From: Trichuris trichiura
Taxonomy: Eukaryota > Nematoda > Enoplea > Trichinellida > Trichuridae
Length of the DNA: 64,000 nucleotides
Direction: 5' to 3'
NCBI GenBank assembly: GCA_037903355.1
Contig: JBAJFE010000049.1
Location: 1-64,000, forward strand
The notes below the pieces were generated by a model. The model was not told the DNA's origin. It saw only the letters and a list, made by a program, of their open reading frames with translations, and made no database searches. This document shows, piece by piece, positions 41,907-55,006 of the stretch; positions within the stretch are counted from its first letter, which is position 1; the number at the start of each line of letters is the position of its first letter. Both the position numbers and the translations under genes were made by a program.

Positions 41907-43833
41907 GAGTCAGTTCACGTATAACGCGCGTTCATATAACGCGTTCTCGGTCATACTCGATTTTGAAATCGTAGCACTTTCCCACATAACGCGATTCTGT
42001 TTCCGTTCTTACGCGATTTTGCCAGCTGGAAAGCGTGGCCGTGTGGCAAAGTCTCCCCGTGTTTTCGTCCACCGAGAGCATACAAAGGCCACGCTCTTAG
42101 CTTATGCGCGTTCCGCTGTCACGAACAAGCGAAATGTGACAAAAACTTTTAGGATTCTTATCAGAAGTAGTGTGCGACGCGGCTGTGCACCCTGCCATAT
42201 GCATACTCAAAGAGGCTATTGATCGGTATTCATGTTCGGTGGAATAATTTGCGCTTGCAGGAACATCTGCACAGAGGATGCTTCCATTTTCAATTCTCCC
42301 GAAGCGCAGGCATCGCAGAGCTTTTCGAGTGAGTCGTACTACGCTTGCACAGAATCTGGAAAGCATTCACACCGTCTGATTGTGAGCACAATTCGTACGT
42401 ATTTGGTCTGATTCCGCTTTCTGAGAATAGTCTTTAAGTATCTGAAAATGTCTAAGCTTCCTGATTCGAAGTCACCTGGTAGTGGTGGAAAGAGAAAGGC
42501 GCTGACTGTTGGAGAGAAGTTTGAGACAGTAAAACGGTATGAACGGAATGAGACGACACGTGATATCGTCTAAGCTACCGGCATAAGAAAAATCAACCTA
42601 GCGGACCATTAGGAGCAATGCACAAAAAATTAAACAGACTTGCGTAAGCGGTACCAGTTCAAGTATTGCGATGTCAATAAGAACAAGGCCTAAGATACTG
42701 GAAGAAATGGAAAAACTACTCACCATTTGGATCGAAACTCAAACGATGAAAAGAATAGGAACAACGTTTTTCACCATAAGACAAAAAGCAGTTGCCATTT
42801 ACGAAGACCTTAAGAAACAGTCTACAAATCCTACTGAAATTCCTCCATTTACTGCTAGTAGTGGTTGGTTCTGCCGTTTCAAGATTCCATACAGTTTTTA
42901 CAATGTTCGTCTCTGTGGCGAAGCAGGAAGCGCGGACGTCGCTGCCGCGCAAACATTTCCAACAGAAGTACAAAACTTGGTCAAAGAAAAGGTGACCACC
43001 GAGGAGCTGGAGAAACTTTCTGTAGCAGGGGAAGCAGAAGGAAGAAAAGATGATGAAAATCAGGAAGTTCCACCACCTTCTCCGCGACAAATGACCACTG
43101 CTGTGCTTTCAGATACCCTGAAGACTATTGAACAGCGTTTACAATGGCTCGAAGACAATGATTGTAATGCAGAACGCAGCGGGAAAACCACAAGAGGTAT
43201 CCGAGCTTGTTTGGTGCCATGCAAGCAGCTGCTGTACGAAAGAAGTACATCTGCAAACAAAAAAAGCTCGAATTCTACTTTACTACAATGAAGAAACACT
43301 GTGACGATGAGGAAGCGCTACCTTCTACATCTAATAGGACCTCAGTTGGCCCGTAACAAAGGATAGTGAGATTAAAAAAGTGAGTTCAGCGGAACTCCAT
43401 TCTTTCCTGCATATGAGGTCGTTTATTTTAGTACTTAGAGGGACTCTTTCCACAAGCTAAAGACGCAAGCACGCCGCTCGTGAAAGCCAGTTTGAGCTCT
43501 GTCCGCTGTAAAGAGTTCTATCATAAAAGATCTGCCGTTAACGTATGATCGCCGTAAAAGATGATCTTATTCAGACCCTGTGTAAGAGGGTCCATACGTC
43601 AGCGTGCCTAACGGTAGAATAAGTAGTTCAGGTACATCAAAGTTCCTGTTTCTACCCAGCTTATTTAAGATATCTCTCCGTTGTTGTTTACAAGTAAACA
43701 ACCCTTTTGACGCTTTGCACCAAATCGTGATTTACCTATTCTTTACATGTCTCCTATAACGCGATTTCGTATAATTCGACATTTTTCAGGATTTTTAAGT
43801 GACCAAACGCTCGCGTTATACGAGAACTGACTG
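41907..43833 (+). mobile_element. Tigger-like element T5
   Basis: 1927 bp between TA dinucleotides at 41905-41906 and 43834-43835. It shares diagnostic changes with T2. Confidence 0.85.
42448..43356 (+). pseudogene. Tigger transposase remnant T5, no DDE
   Basis: The HTH frame from 42448 is cut by the same TAA as in T2. The second frame 42671-43291 shifts near TSANKKSS, before the FYFTTMKK tail. Confidence 0.8.
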
Positions 43834-44525
43834 TATCTGTAGTAGGATGAATGTGTCGCTGAAGTCGCAGTCAAAGTTGACTTGTGCTGTTCTGGTTTTG
43901 AACTTCTGTGTATGCAAACATTAATAAAGAATCCTCTCTTTCCCCTCTTGTACGTTTCAACGGTTTTCTAGGAACGTTTCTTTGGAAAAAAGATATGTTC
44001 CAGGCTGGCACGCAGACCGAGCGCGAAGCAAGAGCAGTTCTATAAAAGAAGCAGCGCAGCAGAGCAAGCAGCTGATCTGAACGGGCACAAGCAAACAGGG
44101 TGAGAGAACAGTGCAGAAAAGAGAAACGCCCTTTTCTTATCTCCGCGTGTACTATGCAAATTCCTGCTATGCAGTGACTAACCACCTGAAAGTAGGTCGT
44201 TAACGTCCTGTGCCGTGAGGCACTATTATTGACGTGTGTTCGACGACTATTATCCAGCACATTTCCTTTTGGTTGGCTAGAATACGTAGGCGTTTTAAAG
44301 CATTTCTTTGGTTTTGTCTCCCATCTTTTTGTTCCTTTCGTACCTTAAGTCAGTGCCAGGAAGGTCGGATTTCATTCTCCAGAACAACTATCGTCAACAT
44401 ATAACAGCTCTTGAGCTGTCATTGTTCAAGATCGCCTGCGCTAAACAGAACGTAAAGCTCAATACGGAAGCTGTAAGCGATTCCTATTTGCCCATAATTT
44501 TATTTCGTTGTATTGCTCAACACAG
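43834..44525. other. Core-left DNA, M6
   Basis: Nearly identical to 16855-17545 in M3. No gene called. Confidence 0.55.
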
Positions 44526-44705
44526 GTGAAGAAAGATGTACATCGGTCCTTTGCCCAACAAGTGTGCTACTTGCGTCAACGGGAGCACCAACTTATCGAT
44601 CAGGTTGAAACAATATCAAACTCGAAGAACCACAACTTCTCCCAACAGGAGTGCCTCCTCCAACAGAAGTTAGGTAAACTTACCAGTAGAACTAATGCGA
44701 TTCGG
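44526..44705 (+). pseudogene. Exon-like coiled-coil segment, M6
   Basis: The frame is intact over 60 codons. It matches the M3 copy closely, including REHQL and NAIR, but has Ser-Lys where M3 has Trp-Lys. Confidence 0.5.
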
Positions 44706-45058
44706 TGTTTGGTTTCTTTTTGTACGGATTTTTCGTGTCCCGTTGAACAGACTTTTATTAATAAACTTTTATTAATAAACTCTCCGGAGCTTTCGGGTCA
44801 TTCGTGACCCGTCATCAGCGGTCATAAGTTGTAGGTATGGTTTTTGGCAGCAAATGCCATCTGTCGTTTCTGTGGATTTTAAAGCGGGAATTTTTTAAAG
44901 TTTTCCGTTGGTACGTTCTTGCATTTGAGTCTGTCAGCGCAATTCTTTTCCTTGTTCCGTATGTCTTCTAGATTTGTCTTTTCATATTGCATTCATTTTT
45001 CTTCTTCTTTCTTTTTTCTTCTACCTTTTTCTTTTTCGTTTTCTTTTTCTTCTTTATT

Positions 45059-47238
45059 TCATTTGTTGAGTGTGCAACAATTATACCGCGTCACAAAATT
45101 TGTCCAAAGCCCACTTATGTCCACTCCTTGATCACGGTTATAGGTCGTATTATGTATAATATATAGTGCTTCTTTAATCCTTCTTGACCGTAAATTGTTT
45201 TCGTAACATGGAACTTTTGGATGGAGTGGTTGGGTACATTGCGTCACGTGTTCCACTACAGCAGAGGATTGTTTGGCTTTTTCCATTGTACTTTTTGGGT
45301 CCGCGATTGGTCTGCCTCGCTGTGTGGTTAGATTGTTACCATTGTTGAGTATGGCTTTCGCGTTATTGCACTTGTGCGCTTTTTTAAGTGTTAGTTAAAT
45401 CAATGCTCCAGGGTGTTTCCCGTTTCACCAATATAAATCCCTGAGCAAGAACATTCAACCGCGTATATTAACCCTGTCTTTTGTTTGTGGGGATTTTGGT
45501 TTTGTCTGTGCGGAGTATTGCCCTGAGGTTGGGCGAACTCTTGAAAAAGACTCTGAAGCTTAATCTTTTTCCTAATTGGATAATCTTTTCACCTAAACCT
45601 GGCACGTAAGGAATGACCAGACAAGTGCCGTGCGGAGTGTTTTGCTTTGGAAACTGACGTGTGCGAAGCCTGTGGTTGAACACTTGGTTGATAAAGGATT
45701 TAGGATACCCGTTTTTGTACACGATTTTTCTAATGTAGATAATTTCTGGCTGGAAATATTCGGGACTGCATAAATTGAATGTTCTGTCTATCATTCCGGA
45801 GAGGATACCACGCATTACTGAGCGTGGATGATGCAATGAGAAATAAAGCTATTGGTCAGTGTGTGTTTGTTTTCTGTAAACTCTGGTTTTTAGTCCTTGA
45901 TTAGTGCGAATAATCAGTGTGTCAAGGAAGGGGAGGATTCGATTTGATTCTTTCTCCATTGTGAAAACGATTTGATTGGGGCAGACGCTATTAAGAAATT
46001 CTAGAAAAATGTTGCTCCTTTCCATCTTTGATAATTACGAAGATGTAATCTACGTATCTTTTGAATAGTCGTGGGGCTATTTGCCTTTCTACCGTTTTCA
46101 ACATTTGTCTATCACAACGCTCCATGAATATTTCGACCAGGTTAGGAAATAGTGGGTTTCCCATAGGGACACCGTTAGATTGTTTGTAGAACTTATTATC
46201 AAACATGAAGTAGTTGCTTTCTTGCATGCGGAATGATACCAACTTGACAATGTGGAAAGGATTTAACTTGGTACTGAGGAACAAATTCGTCTCTGCATTG
46301 AGCAGATTGTATAGTGTATCGAGAGTTTTTGAAATCGGAATGCCTGGGAATAAATCTTTTACATCGTAGCTAACTAAGATTTCGTCCGGTTCTAGATGGT
46401 ATTCTCGTATTTCGTGGACGAAGGTGTTACTATTTTTGACGAAGGACGGTTCTTTGCCAGTTAGTGGTTTGATCACCTTTTTCAAATATCGGCTGAGCTC
46501 ACTTGTGGTGCTGTTAATTGTGGAAACTATTGGTCTTAGTGGGACATCCGGTTTGTGCACTTTAGGCAGGCCGTAGAGCTGAGGGGCTCTGTAATTTGAT
46601 GTGAACCTAAGATGCTTCGCTATCTTGATGATTTCTGGTTCCTTGGTTTCTCTGCCGTATGTCATGAGAAGGGAACGAAGATTCTTCCGTGACAATTCTG
46701 TAGGGTCATTGGGCAAAGGTGTATAACTGCCAATGTTCAGGGTTGTTATCATTTTTTCGTTGTAGGTGGTTCTGTCGAATAGGACAATTCTATTGCCTTT
46801 ATCTCCTTTAGTTATAATTCTATCAGGCTGCATTTTAAGTCGGTTTAAGCAGATGACCTCATATCGGTTTAAGTTTCGGGTGGTGTCGAAGCGGTGATCT
46901 AGGATTAGCGTAGATAAATCCCGCTTGATCTGCGTGGCTTTCTGTGGATCAACTGGAGATACGCTATCTTCAACCGAGGGAATGATGTCAAGAAGGGCTG
47001 GCTGTTTAGGAGTTGGTACAAAGTTCAGTCCATTTCTCAAGATAGATTTCTCACTTTCATTTAGAGGTAAGGAGCTGAGATTTATTACCTTTGTGTTTAG
47101 GTCTGAACCTCTGGTTCTTTGCGGAAGATTTATGTAGGAGTTTCGAGTAGTCGTCGGGAATCTGACCTGAAGGCTTTCAAATTTTTTTTTAGCACTTGTT
47201 TCTGCGATATGCAGACTGTTTTTTGGAGAAGTCCACAT
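45059..47238 (-). pseudogene. PLE RT/endonuclease, M6, N-terminus through motif C open
   Basis: 47238-45991 is 415 codons from ATG (MWTSPKNSL) through the N-terminal region (GLNFVPTPKQPALLDI, RIITKGDKGNRIVLFDR), fingers, motif A (LVSYDVKDLFPGIP), motif B and motif C. It is the longest N-terminal stretch in the window because it lacks the extra base found in most units. Motif C is YVDYIF (Asp to Tyr). The frame breaks after KEQHFSRIS. Later pieces are 45836-45468 and 45286-45059 (endonuclease end). Confidence 0.86.
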
Positions 47239-47243
47239 GCCAC

Positions 47244-47618
47244 ATTGGTGAAACGCAAAACACCCTAGAGCATAGATTTAACGAACACTTTAAAAAGCTC
47301 ACAAGTTACAATAACGCGAAAGCCATACACAACAATGGTACCAATCTAACCACACAGCGAGGCAGACCAATCGTGGACCCAAAAATTACAAAGGAAAAAG
47401 CCAAACAAGCCTCTGCTGTAGTGGAACACGCGACGCAATGTAGCCAACCACTCCATCCAAACGTACTATGTTACGAAAACAATTTACGGTTAAGAAGGAT
47501 TGCAGAAGCACTATATATTAGACATAATACGACCTATAACAGCGATCAAGGAGTGGACATAAGTGGGATTTGGACAAATATTGTGACGCGGTATAATTGT
47601 TGCACACTCAACAAATGA
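47244..47618 (+). pseudogene. Inverted endonuclease arm, M6
   Basis: Open from IGETQNTLEHRFNEHF to TGA at 47616-47618. Shares NTTYNSDQG with M3. Confidence 0.8.
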
Positions 47619-47852
47619 AATAAAACAGAAAAAGAAAAAGAAAAAGGAAGAAGAAGAAAGAAAGAAGAAGAAAAATGAATGCAATATGAAAAGACAAATC
47701 TAGAAGACATACGGAACAAGGAAACGAATTGCGCTGACAAACTCAAATGCAAGAACCTACCAACGGAAAACTTTAAAAAATGCCCGCTTTAAAATCCACA
47801 GAAGCGACAGATGGCATTCGCTGCCAAAAACCATACCTACAACTTATGACCG

Positions 47853-47880
47853 CTGATGACGGGTCACGAATGACCCGAAA
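47853..47880 (+). ncRNA. Hammerhead-like motif, right PLE arm M6
   Basis: Identical to the M3 motif: CTGATGA, C, a perfect GGGTCA/TGACCC hairpin, GAAA, then CTCCGGAG and AGTC. The same reservations apply. Confidence 0.45.
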
Positions 47881-48609
47881 CCTCCGGAGAGTCTATTAAT
47901 AAAAGTTTATTAATAAAAATCTATTCAACGGGACACGAAAAATCCGCACAAAAAGAAACCAAAGAATGCAATTATTTGGTCCCGTACGAAGACACCATAT
48001 CTTCAATGCAACCTGGTTTCGAAAGTCGACCAAGGGAGAGCATTAGTAAATTTTCGCCTTCTATTGCACTTTAACTTTATACTTTGAGATTTCTGTTAGC
48101 TATGTTTTTAAGCCGTTTCTAAGGATGCTCTGCGGAAATTTCTTCAAAACGTTGCTGAAGGGAGTGGAAACAGCAACCGTTGTTGCGACCGGTTCCAGGA
48201 CTTGCTTAACAGGTGTGTTCTTCACGTTCTGTGAGCGCCTCTTAATCAGCTCCCTCGCAGAGTTTACCTGTTTGATGATGAACCATGCGAATCGCCCAGT
48301 GTTTTCTTAAATATTAACCACGACGCTGTGCGAAAGGCCATTTGTTTGTTCGGTGATATCGAAATAGATGAACATTTTAAGGTAAAGTGACAATGCAACT
48401 TAAGTGCAGAAGTATATTATTGTTCCATTTAGGCTCCATCACCCCTACCTCGCGCGCTTGAAAACTATGGTGAGGAAGAGTTCCTGCACGCTCTTTTAGG
48501 AAAGAAGGGACTGCCTTTTTCCGATACTGTATATCGTTTTGGATGTCTATTTTTTTCTGTTAGTTGTGATTTACCTAGCTGTCCATGCGGCGTCCTTGCC
48601 CGTTGTCAG

Positions 48610-48824
48610 ATCGAGACAGTTTAGCCTCGTGTAGACGTCTTACAGCTACCTTAAGCGACGAAGAGGTGAAACTCACTGGGACACTTGCAGGCAGTTCCTG
48701 CTCCACGCATTCCGTTTCTTGGCAGCTGAAGCGTAGGAATGATCTGCACAGTTGGCTGGATTATATCAAGAATAACGCAGAAATGGAGCCATCGATCGCT
48801 TCAAGTCGCTTCATATTGGGAGAG
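48610..48824 (+). pseudogene. Second exon-like segment, M6
   Basis: 215 nt, frame open. It shares the M3 variants RDSLASC, SDEEVKL and DLHSWLDY. Confidence 0.45.
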
Positions 48825-49295
48825 GTACATTTTATTCTTGTAACTCATTAATCAGCTTGTAGCCGTTCAATGATTTAGGGTGGAAGCGATGTTTTACGTG
48901 CTGCAACAGAAACGAAGATCGAAAGTGACCTACGCTCACTTGCTTTGGTAAGAAGACGATCTATGTACTTCTCTTTGAGCACATAAGTTCTCTATACGGG
49001 ATCATAAACCTTCATGAGGCGGAATGTCATTTACAGAGATAGTCTTGTTGGAACTTCAGTAAAACTTCAGCTTTCGGGCATTTCACCTTCACTCCTCTTC
49101 AGCAGGTAAACCAGAAAAGTACAGTTGAACTTCCGTAAGTTGACTAGCCAAGAGGCGGAAGAAAACTAGTCAGCATAAGGAGGTTGTTGGTATAAGGGGA
49201 CCGACTGAATAGATTAGTATCTGTACGCGCTTTATCTGCTGCACAGAGGCTATTTTATAGCCAGGTGCGTACAAATAACCTTGCAGAATCATATA

Positions 49296-51221
49296 GAGTC
49301 AGTTCACGTATAACGCGCGTTCATATAACGCGTTTTCGGTCATACTCGATTTTGAAATCGTGCACGTTCTCACATAACGCGATTCTGTTTCCGTTCCTAC
49401 GCGAATTTGCCAGCTGAAAAGCGTGGGCGTGTGGCAAAGTCTCCCCGTGTTTTCATCCACCGAGGGCAAAGAAAGGTTGCGCTCTTACCTTATGCGCGTT
49501 CCGAGGTCACGAACAAGCGAAATGTGGCAAAAACTTTTAGGATTCTTATCAGAAGTAGTGTCCGACCCAGCTCCGCACCCTGCAATATGCATACTCAAAC
49601 AGGCTATTGATCGGTATTCGTGTCCGGTGGAATAATTTGCGCTTGCAGGAACATCTGCACAGACGATGCTTCCATTTTCAATTCTCCTGAAGCGCAGGCA
49701 TCGCAGAGCTTTTCCAGTGAGTCGTAGTAGGCTTGCACAGAATCTGGAAAGCATTCACACCGTCTGATTGCGAGCACAATTCGTAAGTATTTTGTCTGAT
49801 TCCGCTATCTGAGGATGGTCTTTAAGTATCCGAAAATGTCCAAGCTTCTTGATTTGAAGTCACCTGGTAGTGGTGGAAGAAGAAAGGCGCTGACTGTTGG
49901 AGAGAAGTTTGAGATACTAAAACGGTATGAACGGAATCAGACGACACGTGATATCGTCAAAGCTACCCGCATAAGACGAATCAACCTTGCGGATTATTAG
50001 GAGCAATGCAGAAGAAATTAAACAGACTTCCGTAAGCGGTACCAGTTCAAGTATTGCGATATCAATAAGAACAAGGCCTAAGATACTGGAAGAAATGGAA
50101 AAACTATTCAGCATTTGGATCGAAACTCAAACGACGAAAAGAATGGGAACAACGTTTTTCACCATAAGACAAAAGCAGTTGCCATGTACGAAGACCTTGG
50201 GAAACAGTCTACAAATCCTACTGAAATTCCTCCATTTACCGCTAGTAGTGGTTGGTTCTGCCGTTTCAAGAATCGATACAGTTTTTACAATGTTCGTCTC
50301 TGGGGCGAAGCAGGAAGCGCGGACGTCGATGGCGCGCAAACATTTCCAACAGAAGTACAAAACTTGGTCAAAGAAAAGGTGACCACCGAGGAGCTGCAGA
50401 AACTTTCTGTAGCAGGGGAAGAAGAAGGAAGAAAAGCTGATGAAAATCTGGAAGTTCCTCCGCCTCCTCCGCGACAAATGACCACTGCTGAGCTTTCAGA
50501 TAACCTGAAGACTATTGAACAGCGGTTACAATGGCTCGAAGACAATGATTGTAATGCAGAACGCAGCGGGAAAACCACAAGAGGTATCGGAGCTTGTTTG
50601 GAGCCATACAAGCAGCTGCTGTACGAAAGAAGTACATGTGCGAAACAAAAAAAGGTCGATTTCTAATTTACTACAATGAAGAAACATTGTGACGATGAGG
50701 AAGCGCTACCTTCTACATCTAATAGGTCCTCAGTTGGCCCGTAACAAAGGATAGTGAGCTTAAAAAAGTAAGTTCAACGGAACTCCATTCTTTCCTGGGT
50801 ATGAGGTCGTTTATTTTAGGACTTAGAGGGACTCTTTCCACAAGCTAAAGACGCAAGCACGCCGCTCGTGAAAGCCAGTTTGAGCTCTGTCCGCTGTAAA
50901 GAGTTCTATCATAAAAGATCTGCCGTTAACGTATGATCGCCGTAAAAGATGATCTTATTCAGACCCTGTGTAAGAGTGTCCATACGTCAGCGTGCCTAAC
51001 GGTAGAATAAGTAGCTCAGGTACATCATAATTCCTGTTTCTACCCAGCTTATTTAAGATATCTCTCCGTTGTTGTTTACAAGTAAACAATCCTTTTGACG
51101 CTTTGAACCAAATCGTGATTTTCCTATACTTTACATGTCTCCTATACCGCGATTTCATATAACGCGACATTTTTCAGGATTCTCAAGTGACCAAACGCTC
51201 GCGTTATACGAGAACTGACTG
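49296..51221 (+). mobile_element. Tigger-like element T6
   Basis: 1926 bp between TA dinucleotides at 49294-49295 and 51222-51223. Closest to T3. Confidence 0.85.
49836..50744 (+). pseudogene. Tigger transposase remnant T6, no DDE
   Basis: Same breaks as T3 (shared frameshift and missing A before the GWFCRFK region). In addition TAC became TAA at 50664-50666, cutting the tail at VDF. Confidence 0.8.
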
Positions 51222-51910
51222 TATTTGTTGTAGGATGAATATGTCGCTGAAGTCGCAGTCAAAGTTGACTTGTGCTGTTCTGGTTTTGAACTTGTGTGTA
51301 TGCAAACATTAATAAAGAATCCTCTCTTTCTCCACTTGTACGTTTCAACCTTTTTATAGGAACGTTTCTTTGGAAAAAGATACGTTCCAGGCTGGCAAGC
51401 AGACCGAGCGCGAACCATGAACAGTTTAATGACAGAAGCAGCGCAGCAGAGCAAGCAGCTGATCTGAACGGGCACAAGCAAGCAGGGTGAGAGAGCAGTG
51501 CAGAAAAGAGAAACGCCCTTCTTATCTCCGCGTGTACTATGCAAATTCCTGCTATGCAGTGACTAATGACCTGAAAGTAGGTCGTAAACTTCCTGTGCCG
51601 TAAGGCACTCTTATTGACGTGTGTTCGGCGGCTATTTTCTAGCACATTTCCTTTTGGTTGGCTAGAATACGTACGCGTTTTAAAGCATTTCTTTGGTTTT
51701 GTCTCCCATCCTGTCGTTCCTTTCGTACCTTAAGTCAGTGCCAGGAAGATCGGATTTCATTCTCGAGAGCAACTACCGTCAACATATAACAGCTCTTGAG
51801 CTGCCATTGTTCACGATCGCCTGCGCTAAACAGAACGTAAAGCTCAATACGGAACCTGCAAGCGATTCCTATTTGCCCATAATTTTATTTCGTTGTATTG
51901 CTCAACCCAG
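51222..51910. other. Core-left DNA, M7
   Basis: Same content as 1936-2624. This copy lacks the extra A of M4, so the start of M7 is not simply a copy of M4. No gene called. Confidence 0.55.
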
Positions 51911-52090
51911 GTGAAGAAAGATGTACATCGGTCCTTTGCCCAACACGTCTGCTACTTGCGTCAACGGGAGCAGCAACTTATCGATCAGGTTGAAACAATA
52001 TCAAACTCGAAGAACCACAACTTGTCGCAACAGGAGTGCCTCCTCCAACAGAAGTTAGGTAAACTTGCCAGGAGAACTAATCCAACTCGG
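51911..52090 (+). pseudogene. Exon-like coiled-coil segment, M7
   Basis: The frame is intact and matches the M4 copy, including ARRTNPTR at the end. Confidence 0.5.
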
Positions 52091-52400
52091 TGTTTGGTTT
52101 CTTTTGTACGGGTTTTTCGTGTCCCGTTGAATAGACTTTTATTAATAAACTCTCCGGAGACTTCGGGTCATTCGTGACCCGTCATCAGCGGTCATGAGTT
52201 GTAGGTATGGTTTTTGGCAGCGAATGCAATCTGTCGTTTGTGTGGATTTTAAAGCGTGCATTTTTTAAACTTTTCCGTTGGTAGGTTCTTGCATTTCAGT
52301 CTGTCAGCGCAATTCTTTTCCTTGTTCCGTATGTCTTCTAGATTTGTCTTTTCATATTCTTTCTTGTTGTTCCTTTTTCTTTTTCTTTTTCTTTTTTATT

Positions 52401-54581
52401 TCATTTGTTGAGTGTGCAGCAATTATACCGCGTCGCAATATTTGTCCAAATCCCACATATGTCCACTCCTTCATCGCGGTTATAGGTCGTATTATGTCTA
52501 ATATATAGTGCTTCTTTAATCCTTCTTAACCGTAAATTGTTTTCGTAACATAGAACTTTTGGATGGAGTGGTTGGGTACATTGCGTCACGTGTTCCACTA
52601 CAGCAGAGGCTTGTTTTGCTTTTTCCATTGTAATTTTTGGTCCGCGATTGGTCTGCCTCGCTGTGTGGTTAGATTGGTAGCATTGTTGAGTATGGCTTTC
52701 GCGTTATTGTAACTTATGAGCTTTTTTAAGTGTTCGTTAAATCTATGCTCTAGGGTGTTTCCCGTTTCACCAATATAAATCCCTGAGCGAGAAAATTCAA
52801 CCGCGTATATTAATCCTGTCTTTTTGTTTGTGGGGATTTTGGTTTTGTCTGTGCGAAGAATTGCCCTGAGGTTGGGCGAACTCTTGAAAAAGACTCTGAA
52901 GCCTAATCTTTTTCCTAATTGGATAATCTTTTCACCTAAACCTGGCACGTAAGGAATGACCAGACAAGTGCCGTGCGGAGTGTTTTGCTTTGGAAACTGA
53001 CGTGTGCGAAGCCTGTGGTTGAACACTTGGTTGATAAAGGATTTAGGATACCCGTTTTTGTACACGATTTTTCTAATGTAGATAATTTCTGGCTGGAAAT
53101 ATTCGGGACTGCATAAATTGAATGTTCTGTCTATCATTCCGGAGAGGATACCACGCATTACTGAGCGTGGATGATGCAATGAGAAATAAAGCTATTGGTC
53201 AGTGTGTGTTTGTTTTCTGTAAACTCTGGTTTTTAGTCCTTGATTAGTGCGAATAATCAGTGTGTCAAGGAAGGGGAGGATTCGATTTGATTCTTTCTCC
53301 ATTGTGAAAACGATTTGATTGGGGCAGACGCTATTAAGAAATTCTAGAAAAATGTTGCTCCTTTCCATCTTTGATAATTACGAAGATGTAATCTACGTAT
53401 CTTTTGAATAGTCGTGGGGCTATTTGCCTTTCTACCGTTTTCAACATTTGTCTATCACAACTCTCCATGAATATTTCGGCCAGGTTAGGAAATAGTGGGT
53501 TTCCCATAGGGACACCGTTAGATTGTTTGTAGAACTTATTATCAAACATGACGTAGTTGCTTTCTTGCATGCAGAATGATACCAACTTGACAATGTGGAA
53601 AGGATTTAACTTGGTTCTGGTGAACAAATTTGTCTCAGTATTGAGGAGATTGTATAGTGTATCGAGAGTTTTAGAAATCGCAATGCTAGGGAATAAATCT
53701 TTTACATCGTAGCCAACTAAGATTTCGTCCGGTTCTAGATGGTATTCTCGTATTTCGTTGACGAAGGTGTTACTATTTTTTACGAAGGACGGTTCTTTGC
53801 CAGTTAGTGGTTTGATCACGTTTTTCAAATATCGGCTGAGCTCACTTGTGGTGCTGTTAATTGTGGAAACTATTGGTCTTTATGGGACCTCCGGTTTGTG
53901 CACTTTAGGGAGACCGTAGAGCTCAGGGGGTTTGTAATTTGATGTGAACCTAAGATGCTTCGCTATCTTGATGATTTCTGGTTCCTTGGTTTCTGTGCCG
54001 TTTGTCATGAGAAGGGAACGAAGATTCTTCCGTGACAATTCTGTAGGGTCATTGGGAAAGGTGTATAACTGTCAGTGTTCAAGATAGTTATCATTTTTTC
54101 GTTGTAGGTGGTTCTGTCGAGTAGGACAATTCTATTGCCTTCATCTGCTTTAGTTATAATTCTATCAGGCTGCCTTTTAAGTCGGTTTAAGCAGTTGACC
54201 TCATATCGGCTTACGTTTGGGGTGGTGTTGAAGCGGTGATCCGGGATTAGCGTAGATAAATTCCGCTTGATCTGCGTGGCTTTCTGTGGATCAACTGAAG
54301 ATGGGCTTTCTTCAACCGAGGCAATGATGTCAAGAAGGGGTGGCTGTTTAGGAGTTGGTACAAACTTCAGTCCTTTTCTCAGGATAGTTTTCTCACTTTC
54401 GTTTAGAGGTAAGGAGCTGAGATATTATTACCTTTGTGTTTAGGTCTCAACCTCTGGTTCTTTGCGGAAGATTTATGTAGGAGTTTCGAGCAGCCGTCGG
54501 GAATCTGACCTGAAGGCTTTCAAATTTTTTTTACCACTTATTTCTTCGATATGCAAACTGTTTCTTTGGCGATCTCCACAT
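52401..54581 (-). pseudogene. PLE RT/endonuclease, M7, broken
   Basis: Same pieces as M4: RT 53828-53334 with YVDYIF, post-catalytic region to endonuclease 53179-52598, and endonuclease end 52628-52401. A short stretch reads MESCDRQM as in M3, where M4 reads MESFERQM, hinting at local exchange between unit types. Confidence 0.85.
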
Positions 54582-54586
54582 GCCAC

Positions 54587-55006
54587 ATTGGTGAAACGGC
54601 AAACACCCTAGAGCATAGATTTGACGAACACTTAAAAAAGCTCACAAGTTACAATAACGCGAAAGCGAGAGTCAAGAATGGTACCAATCTAACCACACAG
54701 CGAGGCAGACCAATCGCGTTACCGCCAATCTGCTGTAACACACGCAATGTAGCCAGCTAACCAGACAGCGATACAATACGACCTATAACCAAACAAGCGT
54801 CTGCTGTAGTGGAACACGCGACGCAATGTAGCCAACCACTCCATCCAAAAGTTCTATGTTACGAGAACAATTTACGGTTAAGAAGGATTAAAGAAGCACT
54901 CTATATTAGATACAATACGACCTATAACCGCGATCAAGGAGTGGGCATAAGTGGGATTTGGACAAATATTGTGACCCGGTATAATTGTTGCACACTCAAC
55001 AAATGA
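54587..55006 (+). pseudogene. Inverted endonuclease arm, M7, disrupted by patch
   Basis: Open from IGETANTLEHRF to GRPIA. The frame then runs into the patch at 54719-54790, which has a stop, and resumes at EHATQCSQPLHPK to TGA at 55004-55006. Confidence 0.8.
54719..54790. other. Patchwork insertion made of nearby sequence
   Basis: About 72 bases replace 27 bases present in M4. Pieces resemble neighbouring DNA: acacgcaatgtagccagct is like acgcgacgcaatgtagcc downstream, and gatacaatacgacctataa repeats a stretch near 54910. This looks like a template-switching repair scar. Confidence 0.75.

Larger units (their letters stand above)
16564..43542. repeat. Higher-order repeat copy 1 (M3-M4-M5)
   Basis: Three distinguishable monomers of 7386 (without the hAT and its target duplication), 7469 and 8153 bp. 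The same trio follows at 43543. Diagnostic shared features are the YVDY box in M3 and M4, the YVHD box and 761-bp PLE insert in M5, and the palindrome in M4. Confidence 0.9.
35390..43542. repeat. Monomer M5 (type C, with extra PLE fragment)
   Basis: Parts: core-left 35681-37321 holding a 761-bp PLE fragment (35702-36462), PLE 37322-40614, core-right 40615-41906, Tigger T5 from 41907. Without the fragment and its 11-bp duplication the unit is about 7381 bp. Confidence 0.93.
44706..48004 (-). mobile_element. Penelope-like element in M6
   Basis: Flanks are aatgcgattcgg (44694-44705) and aatgcaacctgg (48005-48016), with the same drift as in M3. Length 3299 bp. It holds the empty hAT target gtatagtg. 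Confidence 0.88.
43543..50930. repeat. Monomer M6 (type A')
   Basis: Parts: core-left 43834-44705, PLE 44706-48004, core-right 48005-49295, Tigger T6 from 49296. It matches M3 almost base for base but has an empty hAT site (gtatagtgtatcgag at about 46310). Confidence 0.93.

Noticed and set aside
45991..47238. Functional PLE polymerase in M6
   Set aside because: The 415-codon frame has YVDY in place of YVDD and is separated from its endonuclease by frame breaks.
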